NCBI RefSeq assembly: GCF_000699505.1
Contig: NZ_CP007490.1
Span: 1,364,001-1,428,000 of the forward strand
Source of the DNA: Rhodoluna lacicola
Lineage (GTDB): Bacteria > Actinomycetota > Actinomycetes > Actinomycetales > Microbacteriaceae
Length of the DNA stretch: 64,000 nt
Reading direction: 5' to 3'
Of the stretch, positions 1 to 8,887 are shown piece after piece. Each line of letters begins with the position of its first letter. The first letter of the stretch is position 1. The position numbers were made by a program, and so were the translations under genes. Under the pieces are notes generated by a model. That model ran no database searches, was not told the DNA's origin, and saw nothing but the letters and a program-made list of their open reading frames with translations.

Positions 1-537
1 TACAGCTTCCATAAGTGGAACGTGGCGCGGGCGGTCAATCATCGCAACGGTGATTTCGCTAATGTCTTTCTTCAAGGCTTTGGCTAGTTCGCGCACGTTG
101 TCTTCTGGAGACTGGTCCAGGCTCACAGCGCCCTTGCCCTCGCGGCGGGTAATTAGCTTGTCCATGTAGAAGACGTCTTTGGGGTTGTACATGGTGCCTT
201 TGTCACTAACGGCAATCACGGAAATTGCGTGGGCTCGACCAGAAGCAGTCACGCTGGTTCCATCAACCGGGTCCACCGCAATGTCACACTCAGGACCGTT
301 GCCGTTTCCAACAACCTCACCATTAGCAAGCATTGGAGCTTCGTCTTTTTCGCCCTCACCGATTACAACAGTGCCACTGAAATCAACGGTGTTTAGAAAA
401 TCTCGCATTGCTTCAACGGCTGCGCCGTCAGCTGCATTTTTGTCACCGCGACCAATCCAGGCGCTGGCTTTGATTGCAGCTGCTTCAGTCGCTCGCACAA
501 GTTCTACGCCTAGGTTGCGATCTGGCTTGCTGCTCAT
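1..537 (-). CDS. glpX: Fructose-1,6-bisphosphatase class II (N-terminal 179 residues, runs off left edge)
   Basis: GlpX hydrolyses fructose-1,6-bisphosphate to fructose-6-phosphate in gluconeogenesis, using divalent metal, in the cytoplasm. The first 179 residues are present. The metal and substrate motifs GEGEKDEAPM (residues 60-69) and DPVDGT (89-94) are intact, which identifies the class II family (about 330 residues in full). The ATG at 535-537 has a GGAG Shine-Dalgarno sequence six bases upstream, so this gene is leadered. It is divergent from the EamA exporter. The rest of the gene lies outside the window. Confidence 0.93.
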   Translation of the reverse strand, partial: MSSKPDRNLGVELVRATEAAAIKASAWIGRGDKNAADGAAVEAMRDFLNTVDFSGTVVIGEGEKDEAPMLANGEVVGNGNGPECDIAVDPVDGTSVTASGRAHAISVIAVSDKGTMYNPKDVFYMDKLITRREGKGAVSLDQSPEDNVRELAKALKKDISEITVAMIDRPRHVPLMEAV

Positions 538-595
538 GAATGACTCCGTCGTCTTTGGTTCTCTTTTGCTGTCTTTGTTAATACATACTAGTCCT

Positions 596-1489
596 ATGTC
601 CAAACTCCAAGGCTATGTCTATGGCGCTATTGCGGTACTTGGCTTTGGAACAACCTTCATTGGTCTTGCACTGGGGCTCACCGAATTTTCTCCGACCATC
701 ATGGCGATTGGCAGAATTATTCCGGCCGGAATCGGAGCAATAATTGCACTCAAACTTGGCCGGCAATCTTTGCTTCCGCCTCGAGACTTATGGTCGAGAA
801 TTTGGCTTGTATCTGGTGGTTTAGTTTTTGGCTATCCAATTCTCTCGACCATCGCGATGCGAACCGTTCCTGCATCTGATGCCGGAGTTTTGATTGCACT
901 TTCACCTGTGGCCGGAGTTATAACCGCAATCCTGATTTTTAGAAACAAAACCCCCTCGGCGAAATTTTGGATTGGTGCACTTGGTGGAACTTTCTTTGGA
1001 ATGCTGTTTTCTGTTTCTAGATCAAACGGTTTAGGCGGCGGTGAGTTTTGGGGCTACGTGATTATGGCGATTGCGGTTGTCATTGGTGCCGTGGGTAATT
1101 CATCGGCCGGAGCACTAACCGCAAAATACAAGGCGTTTTACGTAATTAGTTGGGCGATTGTTATCTCAATTCCAATCATGCTGCCGCTCACCATAATCGA
1201 ATTTATTGTGAATCCAATTACGGTTATGCCAAGTGCTGATGCTTGGTTTGGCTTTTTGTTTGTAAGTTTGTACTCCATATTTTTAGGTCACTACTTCTGG
1301 GCAAATGCGCTAAACACAATTGGAATTGCTAAGGCCTCGCAACTACAACTTGCCCAGCCAATCGTCACCATGATTCTGGCAATTTTTATTTTGCGAGAAA
1401 CCGTTTCAGCATTCACCTGGTTTACTGCCATTGCAATTCTTATTTGCGTTGGTTGGACTCAGCGAATCAATCTGTCGCGCGCAAAGTAG
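596..1489 (+). CDS. EamA/DMT-family permease
   Basis: A 297-residue hydrophobic protein with about ten membrane helices in two EamA-type repeats, as in drug/metabolite exporters of the DMT superfamily. Substrate cannot be read from the sequence; export of amino acids or metabolites is typical for the family. The open frame extends upstream to 179 but that part is antisense to glpX and hydrophilic. ATG 596 is preferred because the first helix begins right after it and CATACT lies exactly six bases upstream, the local leaderless pattern with C in place of the first T. It is followed 30 bases later by the next gene on the same strand. Confidence 0.85.
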   Translation: MSKLQGYVYGAIAVLGFGTTFIGLALGLTEFSPTIMAIGRIIPAGIGAIIALKLGRQSLLPPRDLWSRIWLVSGGLVFGYPILSTIAMRTVPASDAGVLIALSPVAGVITAILIFRNKTPSAKFWIGALGGTFFGMLFSVSRSNGLGGGEFWGYVIMAIAVVIGAVGNSSAGALTAKYKAFYVISWAIVISIPIMLPLTIIEFIVNPITVMPSADAWFGFLFVSLYSIFLGHYFWANALNTIGIAKASQLQLAQPIVTMILAIFILRETVSAFTWFTAIAILICVGWTQRINLSRAK

Positions 1490-1507
1490 GCAATTCTTTC
1501 TTTGTAG

Positions 1508-1513
1508 TAATGT
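1508..1513 (+). promoter_or_regulatory. -10 element of a leaderless start (TAATGT)
   Basis: TAATGT ends exactly six bases before the ATG at 1520, and there is no Shine-Dalgarno sequence. Transcription would begin at or next to the start codon. Confidence 0.6.
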
Positions 1514-1519
1514 GGCGGC

Positions 1520-2296
1520 ATGCCTAAATACCGCTTGGCTGCATCAGCCGAAATGATGTTTCTTGATTTACCTTTTGTTGAACGAGTAGAAAAGATTCAC
1601 TCCCGAGGATTTGAAGTCGAGATTTGGAATTGGGCTAATAAAGATCTGCCTGCTCTTGCAGCAACTGGGGCTAGGTTCAATTCCATGACCGGTTACCTAG
1701 AGGGTGACCTTCTAGAGGATGACGGCATCGAAAAGCTTTTGGCAACCGCCGAGCTATCAATTGAGGCTTCAAAGATAATTGACTGCCCAAATCTGAATCT
1801 GCACGGTACCGGGCTTGATGACCAAGGCCAGGCAATTCGTAAGCGCTATGGCACTACCCGGGCAGAGTGGCAAACCGCCAGGGATACCCTGGCTCGAATT
1901 GCTGAATTGGGTGAAAAGCACGACAAAATTTTTATCTTGGAGAACCTGAATTTACTGGTTGATCACCCTGGCACCCCTTTCGGTTTAGCCTCTGAAGTGA
2001 TCTCTCTGATTGAGTCTGTAAACAGTCCGCACCTGCGAATGAATCTTGATCTGTATCACGCTCAAATTGGTGAAGGTAATTTAGTTGAACTTGTTCGTCG
2101 CGCATTTCCCATCATCGGTGAGATTCAAGTTGCCGACGTGCCTGGTCGCTGCGAACCTGGTACCGGTGAAATTAATTACAAACGAATCGCGCAGGAACTC
2201 AAAGCACTTGATTACGCAGGGGTTGTTGGTCTAGAGGGTTGGGCGCAAACCGATTCCGATCTTGCCCTGGATAGATTCGCCGAGGCTTTTGCCTAA
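1520..2296 (+). CDS. TIM-barrel sugar isomerase-like protein (hydroxypyruvate isomerase-like)
   Basis: 258 residues, the length of hydroxypyruvate isomerase (Hyi) and related AP-endonuclease-2-type TIM barrels. Residues such as the LENLN segment (near 140), MNLDLYHAQ (near 175) and GLEGW near the C-terminus are placed as the metal-binding Glu/Asp/His positions of this superfamily. It ends two bases before the convergent epimerase gene and borders an inositol-like catabolic locus, so it probably isomerises a small hydroxy-keto or sugar acid; the exact substrate is not determinable. The start is supported by a leaderless -10 six bases upstream. Confidence 0.75.
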   Translation: MPKYRLAASAEMMFLDLPFVERVEKIHSRGFEVEIWNWANKDLPALAATGARFNSMTGYLEGDLLEDDGIEKLLATAELSIEASKIIDCPNLNLHGTGLDDQGQAIRKRYGTTRAEWQTARDTLARIAELGEKHDKIFILENLNLLVDHPGTPFGLASEVISLIESVNSPHLRMNLDLYHAQIGEGNLVELVRRAFPIIGEIQVADVPGRCEPGTGEINYKRIAQELKALDYAGVVGLEGWAQTDSDLALDRFAEAFA

Positions 2297-2298
2297 GA

Positions 2299-3258
2299 CT
2301 ATTCAGCTCTAGTTAGTGGAGTAACAACACCGGTTTCAAGTTCAGTCTTGAAGGCGTAAAGAATCTCACGAATTGATTGCGGCTGAATGCCCAAAACCTT
2401 TTTTGTGAATTCATTTCCAAGCGATGAATCAACTGGCACTGCTGCGGGAAACAGTTGATCTTCCGGGGGTTCGCTTTGGGTGAGCAATTTGGCATCTAAA
2501 CCAAAAACCTCACAGGTCAGTTGAGCAAGTTCCATTCTTGAAACGGCATCGTCGCCAACCAAGTGGAAAGTACCAACAGCATCACGCAAAATAACTCGCT
2601 CAATTTGTGCACCAATTTCAGCCGCCAGAGACGGTGTGGTTACTTTGTTGACTCGATCTCCGTCCCAAACCGCAAATTTTTTGCCAGCTCGCAGAGTTTC
2701 AACCAACGAAAAAACAAAATATCCAAAACCAACATCCTGAGACCTGGGGCTTTGGGTGAGTTGATGCTGCCCCATCACCCCGGCAATTCTGCAGATCGCT
2801 CCGTTTTGCGGCGCTAGGTCTCGAATAACCTGCTCGCTAAGTATTTTCAGCGCGCCATAGAAATTGATTGGGTTGCCTGGATCGGTTTCCGGTACTCGAT
2901 GCTGTGTTCCGTCCATCACCCAGTCGGTTGAAATCAAAATTGGTTTCACACCGGCAGCGTTTGCTGCTCTGGTCACCGATTGAGTCAGCCCTACGTAGGA
3001 GTCATAGGCGTAGATTCGATCATCGACTAATTTGTTGAAATCATTGGCGATCGCGCAGTGCACCACCGCATCAAAACCCTGCAAAGCTTCGGCGATCGAG
3101 TTGGCATCGGTGAAATCAACCACCTTGACTGGCCAGTTTGGCGCCACCACTGGAGTGCGGCGACCCAGACCAAGAACGTCATGGCCACGGGCCAACAACA
3201 CCGATGAGATGTTGCTACCAACGAACCCGGTGGATCCAGTGATTGCGATTTTCGCCAT
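2299..3258 (-). CDS. NAD(P)-dependent epimerase/reductase, extended SDR family
   Basis: 319 residues with the Rossmann nucleotide motif GSTGFVG (8-14) and a YGALK (YxxxK) catalytic pair, typical of extended short-chain dehydrogenases such as RmlD-like reductases and sugar epimerases. The gene is divergent from the inositol-dehydrogenase-like gene; their 86-base shared promoter region carries a LacI-type operator (3298-3309), so both may be co-regulated. It probably acts on a sugar or cyclitol derivative rather than in rhamnose synthesis, since no nucleotide-sugar genes are nearby. That role is inferred from position only. Confidence 0.78.
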   Translation of the reverse strand: MAKIAITGSTGFVGSNISSVLLARGHDVLGLGRRTPVVAPNWPVKVVDFTDANSIAEALQGFDAVVHCAIANDFNKLVDDRIYAYDSYVGLTQSVTRAANAAGVKPILISTDWVMDGTQHRVPETDPGNPINFYGALKILSEQVIRDLAPQNGAICRIAGVMGQHQLTQSPRSQDVGFGYFVFSLVETLRAGKKFAVWDGDRVNKVTTPSLAAEIGAQIERVILRDAVGTFHLVGDDAVSRMELAQLTCEVFGLDAKLLTQSEPPEDQLFPAAVPVDSSLGNEFTKKVLGIQPQSIREILYAFKTELETGVVTPLTRAE

Positions 3259-3286
3259 TTGTTTTCCTTGAGCTGGATATTGTGAT

Positions 3287-3292
3287 TACAAT
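3287..3292 (+). promoter_or_regulatory. Candidate -10 of the dehydrogenase promoter (TACAAT)
   Basis: TACAAT sits five bases upstream of the operator at 3298-3309, so a bound repressor would cover the transcription start. No convincing -35 is visible. Confidence 0.4.
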
Positions 3293-3297
3293 ACCAT

Positions 3298-3320
3298 TGG
3301 AACGGTCCACGAATTGGACC
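3298..3320. promoter_or_regulatory. LacI-type operator plus extra half-site
   Basis: TGGAACGGTCCA at 3298-3309 is an imperfect palindrome around a central CG, the usual geometry of LacI-family operators. A further TGGACC half-site lies at 3315-3320, forming a second inverted pair with GGTCCA. The same 12-mer recurs at 6584-6595 and, with one change, at 7794-7805. Confidence 0.75.
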
Positions 3321-3344
3321 CCAACTTTAGTACAAGGACGTCTA

Positions 3345-4358
3345 ATGAGCGAGAAGAAAGTTCGCATTGGCCTTTTGGGCACCGGCCGCATTGGTCAGGT
3401 ACATGCGATTAGCATTGCCGAGAATCCAAACGTTGAACTTACTTACGTAGCAGACGTCTTTATCGAGGGCGCCAAAAAACTAGCTGCCCAGTACGGCGGC
3501 AAAGTAACCGCCGACCCAGCAGAAGTTTTTGCCTCTGGTGAAGTTGATGCGGTGGTGGTTGCCTCGCCAACCCCAACTCACGTTGATCTGATCAGTGCAG
3601 CAATTGATGCGGGTGTGCACGTACTCTGCGAAAAACCAATTGATCTTGACATCGCCCGAGTTGACTCGTTGCGAGCCAAGGCAAATGCCGCCAAGACCAT
3701 CGTTGCGCTTGGCTTCAACCGCCGCTTTGACCAGCAGTTCAATGAAATCCACGCTCGTGTTGCTGCCGGTGAGATTGGAAATCTTGAACAACTAACCATC
3801 ATCAGTCGTGATCCTGGTCCGGCTGGCAAGGACTACCTTGAAGTTTCTGGCGGCATCTTTCGCGACATGACAATTCACGACTTTGACATGGCGCGTTTCT
3901 TTGTGCCAGAGATTGTTGAAGTTTACGCAGCTGGAGCAAATACTTTCAGTGAGGACATCAAATCGCTTGGTGACTACGACAGTGCAGTTGTAACCCTGCG
4001 AGGAAGCAAAAACGAGCTTGTCTCAATTACTAACTCTCGTCACGCGGCGTACGGATACGACCAGCGCCTGGAGGCTTTTGGTTCCAAGGGTGCGCTGCTA
4101 GCAACAAATGTTTCACCGACAACGGTGAAGCTTTACACCAATGAAATTGTTGAAGCACGCAAGCCTTACCTAGAACTTTTCCTTGAGCGCTACGCGTTCT
4201 CATATCGTCGTGAACTGGCTTTGTTTATTGAAGGCATCCAAACCGGAAAAAATGTGAACCCAACATTTGAAGATGGTCGAGCCGCCCTAGTCTTGGCTGA
4301 TGCTGCAACTGAATCTGCAAAGACTGGCAAGGCAGTAAAGGTTGATCTTTCAAAGTAA
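3345..4358 (+). CDS. Gfo/Idh/MocA dehydrogenase, inositol 2-dehydrogenase-like
   Basis: 337 residues, the length of myo-inositol 2-dehydrogenase (IolG), which oxidises inositol to 2-keto-inositol with NAD. The N-terminal Rossmann motif GTGRIG (12-17), the EKP motif with catalytic Lys97, and a C-terminal GFO/IDH domain with DMTIHDFDMAR agree with that family. ATG 3345 is chosen over an upstream in-frame ATG because AAGGA lies at the right distance and the Rossmann strand starts at once; the upstream extension would cross the operator. The operator and the IolE-like neighbour support a role in inositol-type catabolism. A different cyclitol or sugar substrate is possible. Confidence 0.82.
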   Translation: MSEKKVRIGLLGTGRIGQVHAISIAENPNVELTYVADVFIEGAKKLAAQYGGKVTADPAEVFASGEVDAVVVASPTPTHVDLISAAIDAGVHVLCEKPIDLDIARVDSLRAKANAAKTIVALGFNRRFDQQFNEIHARVAAGEIGNLEQLTIISRDPGPAGKDYLEVSGGIFRDMTIHDFDMARFFVPEIVEVYAAGANTFSEDIKSLGDYDSAVVTLRGSKNELVSITNSRHAAYGYDQRLEAFGSKGALLATNVSPTTVKLYTNEIVEARKPYLELFLERYAFSYRRELALFIEGIQTGKNVNPTFEDGRAALVLADAATESAKTGKAVKVDLSK

Positions 4359-4396
4359 TTACTTTGAACTCTTTGGCGAGCCCCTCCCCAAAGTAA

Positions 4397-4434
4397 AAAG
4401 AGTTCCGGTCTAGTGGTTGAGACCGGAACTCTTT
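4397..4434. terminator. Strong bidirectional terminator
   Basis: A perfect 15-base inverted repeat (arms 4397-4411 and 4420-4434, 8-base loop) followed by ATTTTTT on the plus strand and preceded by an A-run for the minus strand. It separates the convergent dehydrogenase and IolE-like genes. Confidence 0.9.
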
Positions 4435-4445
4435 ATTTTTTGTAA

Positions 4446-5336
4446 TTACTCGCTAGCTAATTCAGCGGCAACAGCCTTGATGAAATCCACGCTCGCCTTT
4501 GCATCAGCAAATGGGCCATCGGTGTCACCTGGTTCGGCTGTGATCACATTGTCTTGCTCAAGCACAAACCATCCTTGATAGCCAGACTGAATCAAGCTGC
4601 GCACTATCGAGCGAACATCAACGTCACCGGTGCCAAGCGGAACGTACATTCCCTCAACTACTCCCTGATAGTAAGTAATCTCACCGGATTGAACACGGTC
4701 GGCAATTGCAAGGTTTACATCCTTGAGGTGTGAGTGAGCAACGCGATCAGCGTGATCCTGGGCAAACTTCACAGGATCGGTGCCACCAATAATCATGTGA
4801 CCGGTGTCAAGACAAAACTTGATAGTTGAGCCATCTAGGACTTTCTTTACATCTGCCTCTGTTTCAACCATGGTTCCAACGTGCGGGTGCAACACTGCGG
4901 TCACTCCTCTGGCGGCAGCGGCTTCCTTAATGCGTTCTAAGTTTGCAAAGAAGATATTCCAGCCGTGAGCATCAAGTTCTGGGCGCTTGGTGTCGTACCC
5001 CTCTAGGCCAGTCTCAGCAGAGAGCACCATGGTTTTGGCACCTGAGGCAGCATAGCTTTCAAGTTCAGTAAGCACATCTGGCAGCGGGTCAAAGTTCTCT
5101 TGGTGCATGATGATTGGAAAAAATCCGCCAACGGCTTCCATTCCATGTTCTGCTAAAACTTTTGCGCGATCGGCTGGCTGGACTGGCAAGAACCCAAGCG
5201 GGCCAAACTCTGTAGCGCCCAAACCAAGTTCTGCCATCTCCTTGAGCACTCGCACTGGAGTCATCTGGTGACCCCAACCAGGCACCTCACATACACCCCA
5301 TGAAATTGGAGCACCAGCAATTTTTAATTTAGACAT
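4446..5336 (-). CDS. Inosose dehydratase-like TIM-barrel protein (IolE type)
   Basis: 296 residues. The N-terminal GAPISWGVCEVPGWG (8-22) is characteristic of the IolE/inosose dehydratase group, which removes water from 2-keto-myo-inositol. Metal-ligand regions HPHVGTMVE, CLDTGHMIIGG and HSHLKDV are present. It starts seven bases after the stop of the second Gfo/Idh/MocA gene, so both form one operon read from the operator at 6584-6595. No iolB, iolC, iolD or iolJ gene is visible in the window, so its product's fate is unclear. Confidence 0.82.
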   Translation of the reverse strand: MSKLKIAGAPISWGVCEVPGWGHQMTPVRVLKEMAELGLGATEFGPLGFLPVQPADRAKVLAEHGMEAVGGFFPIIMHQENFDPLPDVLTELESYAASGAKTMVLSAETGLEGYDTKRPELDAHGWNIFFANLERIKEAAAARGVTAVLHPHVGTMVETEADVKKVLDGSTIKFCLDTGHMIIGGTDPVKFAQDHADRVAHSHLKDVNLAIADRVQSGEITYYQGVVEGMYVPLGTGDVDVRSIVRSLIQSGYQGWFVLEQDNVITAEPGDTDGPFADAKASVDFIKAVAAELASE

Positions 5337-5343
5337 AGTATTT

Positions 5344-6558
5344 TTACTTTCGAACAGCGGCTGTTGTGTTTGCCGATGGCTTGATTGAAATCCACTGCTT
5401 GGTTTTCATTGATTCTTCAACCGCGTCGTTCACCCTTGCGGCTGCAACTGCATCGTGAATGTTTGAGTTCTTAGATTCTTTACCAATGTAAGATAGTAAG
5501 AATTTCTTTGCCTCAATGACTTTGAGATCGTCGTAGCCCATACCAGTTCCGGCGCCGGGCTGGAATGCACCAAATTCTCCGAAACCGGGGGCAACCATAA
5601 CGCGCTGGTATCCCAGGTGTTGACCCTTGCGACCAATTGCAACCTGCAACTCGTTCATGCGTTCAAAGTCCCACATCACAGAACCCTCTGTTCCGTAAAT
5701 TTCAAAGTTGTAACTTGCACGCGGGCCAACAGCAACGCGAGATGCTTCAAGAGTTCCCACTGCACCGGCAGCAACCGCATTGTCGGCTAGTCGAACAATC
5801 ATGCCGGCGTAGTCTTCATTTTCTACCGGCTTCTTTTCGCCACCTTCAATCACATCAAAGTGCGTACCCACACCCATTTGCTGAACCGGGCGCTCAGTGT
5901 GAATTGTGCTGGTGATTCCGTTCACGTCTGCAATCGGCCCGGCCATGTAATGAATCAAATCAACCAGGTGTCCCATCAAGTCTCCAAGCACACCGCTGCC
6001 GGCAAGCTTGCGAATGAAGCGCCACGATAGGGCTCCGTTTGGTTCTGATGAGTAGTCGGCAAAGAAAACGCCGCGAAAGTTTGTGATGCGGCCAAGTTGC
6101 CCACTTGCGATTAGCTCTTTGATGTGCTCCACTGCAGGCGCGTGACGATAGTTGAAACCAATGCTGGTAACTACACCCGCTGCATCCGCTGCGACTTCGA
6201 CGGCCTCTGTGTCTTCCGCTCCACGACCAACTGGCTTTTCAATCCAGAAAGCTTTACCTGCCTTTGCCGCGGCGATGCCGATTTCAGCGTGCAGAAAATT
6301 TGGAGCACAGATTGAGACAACATCAACCTCAGGATCGTTGAGCACATCGGTGTAGTCCAACGTTCCGCGCTCGTACCCCAAAACATTAATTGCGTAGTCC
6401 ACGCGATCTTGCGCGGTGTCGGCAGCGATGACGAGTTTGGGGGTGATTCCCAACTCAGGGAAAACCACTGGAAGCGCTTGATAGGCACGAGAGTGCACTT
6501 TACCCATCCAGCCAACGCTGATGAGGCCTACGCCTACAGTCTTAGGTGTGTTCGACAT
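5344..6558 (-). CDS. Gfo/Idh/MocA family oxidoreductase
   Basis: 404 residues, longer than classical IolG and similar in size to the larger Gfo/Idh/MocA enzymes found in actinobacterial inositol/sugar loci. The Rossmann segment GLISVGWMGKVHS and the catalytic EKPVGRG motif are present. The start is set at ATG 6558 because an AAGG Shine-Dalgarno sequence precedes it and the longer frame (to 6612) would read through the operator at 6584-6595. It is the first gene of an operon with the IolE-like gene. It likely oxidises or epimerises a cyclitol or sugar; the substrate is inferred. Confidence 0.8.
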   Translation of the reverse strand: MSNTPKTVGVGLISVGWMGKVHSRAYQALPVVFPELGITPKLVIAADTAQDRVDYAINVLGYERGTLDYTDVLNDPEVDVVSICAPNFLHAEIGIAAAKAGKAFWIEKPVGRGAEDTEAVEVAADAAGVVTSIGFNYRHAPAVEHIKELIASGQLGRITNFRGVFFADYSSEPNGALSWRFIRKLAGSGVLGDLMGHLVDLIHYMAGPIADVNGITSTIHTERPVQQMGVGTHFDVIEGGEKKPVENEDYAGMIVRLADNAVAAGAVGTLEASRVAVGPRASYNFEIYGTEGSVMWDFERMNELQVAIGRKGQHLGYQRVMVAPGFGEFGAFQPGAGTGMGYDDLKVIEAKKFLLSYIGKESKNSNIHDAVAAARVNDAVEESMKTKQWISIKPSANTTAAVRK

Positions 6559-6583
6559 TGAATACCTTCTGTGAAATAGATGC

Positions 6584-6595
6584 TGGAACGGTCCA
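6584..6595. promoter_or_regulatory. LacI-type operator (TGGAACGGTCCA)
   Basis: Identical over 12 bases to the site at 3298-3309. It lies 26 bases upstream of the oxidoreductase start codon on the minus strand, a repressing position. Confidence 0.75.
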
Positions 6596-6652
6596 ATGAT
6601 ACTGAACACCATTGGCTTTTTGGAATGAAAACAGAAATTAGTGAATGCCGAT

Positions 6653-7675
6653 TTACGGCTTTACACCGATGGTGGAGTTGCGAACCTCAAGTCTTGGCAG
6701 CAGCAGAACGTGCTTTCCCTCTGATTTTCGCCAAATATCTTCATCGCTCAAAATCTCTGCCGCCTTCATTGCGATTGCCTTTTTTTCCTGCTCAACCGTG
6801 GTCAGCGAAATTCGGTTCAAGGCTGAGATGTAAGTGTTGTCGAAACCTGTGAGTGCAACCTGGTGTCCGCCTGAAGCCTGGAATGCCTCGATTGCCTCCT
6901 GAGCACCCAGGGCAACGATGTCATTGAAGCAGACCAGGGCTGTGGGTTTTGACTTTCCCTGAAGAGCAAGTTTTGCTGCGGCGTAGCCAGCTTCCTCAGT
7001 GCGGTCACCAAATTGTTCAAGCGGCTTTAGTTTCTTGGCGATCATTGCTTTACGGAAGCCTTGGATGCGCGCCGTGGCAACTTCACCGTCATCTGAACCT
7101 ATGTAGCAGATTCGCTTGTGGCCAAGTGAAACCAGGTGATCAACAATTAGCTTCATGCCCTCGTCTTCATCAATTCTGAGCACGATAGCGCGAGGCAAGC
7201 CTTTTGGAATTGTGGTGGCAAAAATAATTGGCACAGTTTCTGGAACAGACTTTAAAAAACCTTTGTCAGGCAAATCGCCAACCACAAGAATTCCTCGCGG
7301 CTTCAAATCAATCAAAGTTTGCACTGTTGATTTCTCTAAAACCTTTTTTCCGTTCACTTCGGTGATACTCGCCGCGGTCATGAAAGTTTGATGCCCGCGC
7401 TCTAACAGCGCCTTGCGAGCTTCATCTGCAATTTCGGTAAATAGCGGGTTGTGCAGATCAACAACCACAATCGCCATGAAATTGCCAGCACCGATAGCCA
7501 GTGACCGAGCCCAAGGGTTAGGCGTAAAACCAAGTTTTTTTGCTGCGGCTAAAACCCGTTCGCGGCGGTCTGGGCTAACCCCTTCTTCACTAGAAAAAAC
7601 CAGTGAGACCAGCGACTTTGATACTCCAGCGGCGGCGGCTACATCGCGAATTGTGGGGCGCTTGGTTTGAGCCAC
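6653..7675 (-). CDS. LacI-family transcriptional regulator
   Basis: 340 residues, standard LacI/GalR length. The N-terminal helix-turn-helix PTIRDVAAAAGVSKSLVSLVFS (about 8-29) is followed by a periplasmic-binding-protein-like sensor domain. The start is a GTG (7673-7675) with AAGG upstream. It lies between the two catabolic operons and the divergent ABC importer, and tandem operator-like palindromes sit directly upstream (7722-7746), so it very probably controls itself and the shared TGGAmC operators. The effector is expected to be the imported sugar or an early catabolite. Confidence 0.9.
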   Translation of the reverse strand: MAQTKRPTIRDVAAAAGVSKSLVSLVFSSEEGVSPDRRERVLAAAKKLGFTPNPWARSLAIGAGNFMAIVVVDLHNPLFTEIADEARKALLERGHQTFMTAASITEVNGKKVLEKSTVQTLIDLKPRGILVVGDLPDKGFLKSVPETVPIIFATTIPKGLPRAIVLRIDEDEGMKLIVDHLVSLGHKRICYIGSDDGEVATARIQGFRKAMIAKKLKPLEQFGDRTEEAGYAAAKLALQGKSKPTALVCFNDIVALGAQEAIEAFQASGGHQVALTGFDNTYISALNRISLTTVEQEKKAIAMKAAEILSDEDIWRKSEGKHVLLLPRLEVRNSTIGVKP

Positions 7676-7721
7676 TTGCCTTGCCTTTCATCGGTGTTGG
7701 TCTTTTTCTAGGCCGGTTTTT

Positions 7722-7746
7722 TGGACCTGTCCAATTGGACCGTCCA
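7722..7746. promoter_or_regulatory. Tandem LacI-type operators between regulator and importer
   Basis: TGGACCTGTCCA (7722-7733) is followed two bases later by TGGACCGTCCA (7736-7746), both inverted repeats built from the same TGGAC half-site. The position upstream of the regulator start suggests autoregulation. Confidence 0.65.
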
Positions 7747-7793
7747 AAGATAACACCGCGAGCACGAATTTATCTCAATGTCGTAACAAAGTC

Positions 7794-7805
7794 TGGAACG
7801 GTCCG
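7794..7805. promoter_or_regulatory. LacI-type operator of the importer operon
   Basis: TGGAACGGTCCG differs by one base from the operators at 3298 and 6584. It is 84 bases upstream of the binding-protein gene. Confidence 0.7.
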
Positions 7806-7889
7806 AAATTTTCGTCTTTTTGCTGACATACTGACCACGTTAGGACTTCTAGTTCTACAACTCGAAAACTCGAAGATGAGAGGCAACAA

Positions 7890-8855
7890 ATGTCAATGAA
7901 GAAGTATGTAGCACTTGCCGGAGTGGCAATGCTTACTCTTGCTGGCTGTGCAGCGCCAGCAGCAGACACTGCTGCTCCAGCAACAAGCGACATCAAGATC
8001 TGTGTTTACACACACGGTGACGGTGGAACTTTCTGGTCAGTAGCTCAGAAGGGTGCCGAGCAGGCAGCCGCTGACCTAGGCGTAGAACTTGACTACCAGG
8101 GTGCAAACAACGATGCTGCTAAGCAGGCATCAACCATCGAAGCCGGTGTTGCAGCCGGTTGTGACGGTATCGCAAGCTCCGTACCAGATGCAGAAGCACT
8201 ACAGGGTCCAATGGACGCTGCTAAGGCTGCTGGTATCCCAACCGTAACCATGAACTCAGGTTCATCAGTGTTCACCAAGCTTGGTGCTTTCACACACGTT
8301 GGTCAGGATGAAGTAATCGCTGGTCAGCAGGCTGGTCTAAAGTTCAACGCAATGGGTGTGAAGCACGTGCTTTGCCCAATCCAGGAAGCTGGAAACGTTG
8401 GTCTTGCTGACCGTTGTGCAGGTCTAAAGCAGACATTCAAGGGTAAGGCTGAAGAGTTCAACCTTGATGGTGGTCTTGCTGACCTAACCGCAGCAACCGC
8501 AAAGCTACAGGCAGCTCTTGAGGCTGACAAGACTATCGACGCAATCTTCGCGCTAAACGCTGACATCGCTGCAAAGGCTGCAATGCCTGCAGCTGAGGCA
8601 GCTGGCGTTTCAGTGAAGATCGGTACCGTTGACATGTCACCTGAGGCACTAGACGCAATCGAAGCTGGCACCATGGAGTTCGCGATTGACCAGCAGCAGT
8701 ACGCACAGGGCTACATGTCAGTAGTTCTTTTGTACCTAAACCTAACTAACGGACACGAGCTTGGTGGCGGTCAGCCTGTATACACAGGTCCTGGCTTCGT
8801 AACCAAGGACAATGTAGCCAAGGTTAAGGAACTAGTAGCAGCTGGCTCACGCTAG
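7890..8855 (+). CDS. Sugar ABC transporter substrate-binding lipoprotein (RbsB-like)
   Basis: 321 residues with a lipoprotein signal ending in the lipobox LAGC (Cys20), then a type I periplasmic-binding fold of the ribose/inositol cluster. It captures a sugar or cyclitol outside the membrane for the permease and ATPase encoded next. AGAGG lies seven bases before ATG 7890; an in-frame ATG at 7896 is a less likely start. A strong hairpin after the gene should make it more abundant than the permease, as is usual for binding proteins. Confidence 0.9.
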   Translation: MSMKKYVALAGVAMLTLAGCAAPAADTAAPATSDIKICVYTHGDGGTFWSVAQKGAEQAAADLGVELDYQGANNDAAKQASTIEAGVAAGCDGIASSVPDAEALQGPMDAAKAAGIPTVTMNSGSSVFTKLGAFTHVGQDEVIAGQQAGLKFNAMGVKHVLCPIQEAGNVGLADRCAGLKQTFKGKAEEFNLDGGLADLTAATAKLQAALEADKTIDAIFALNADIAAKAAMPAAEAAGVSVKIGTVDMSPEALDAIEAGTMEFAIDQQQYAQGYMSVVLLYLNLTNGHELGGGQPVYTGPGFVTKDNVAKVKELVAAGSR

Positions 8856-8887
8856 TCACTAGCTTCAAAAGCTAAGCAGTATATAGA

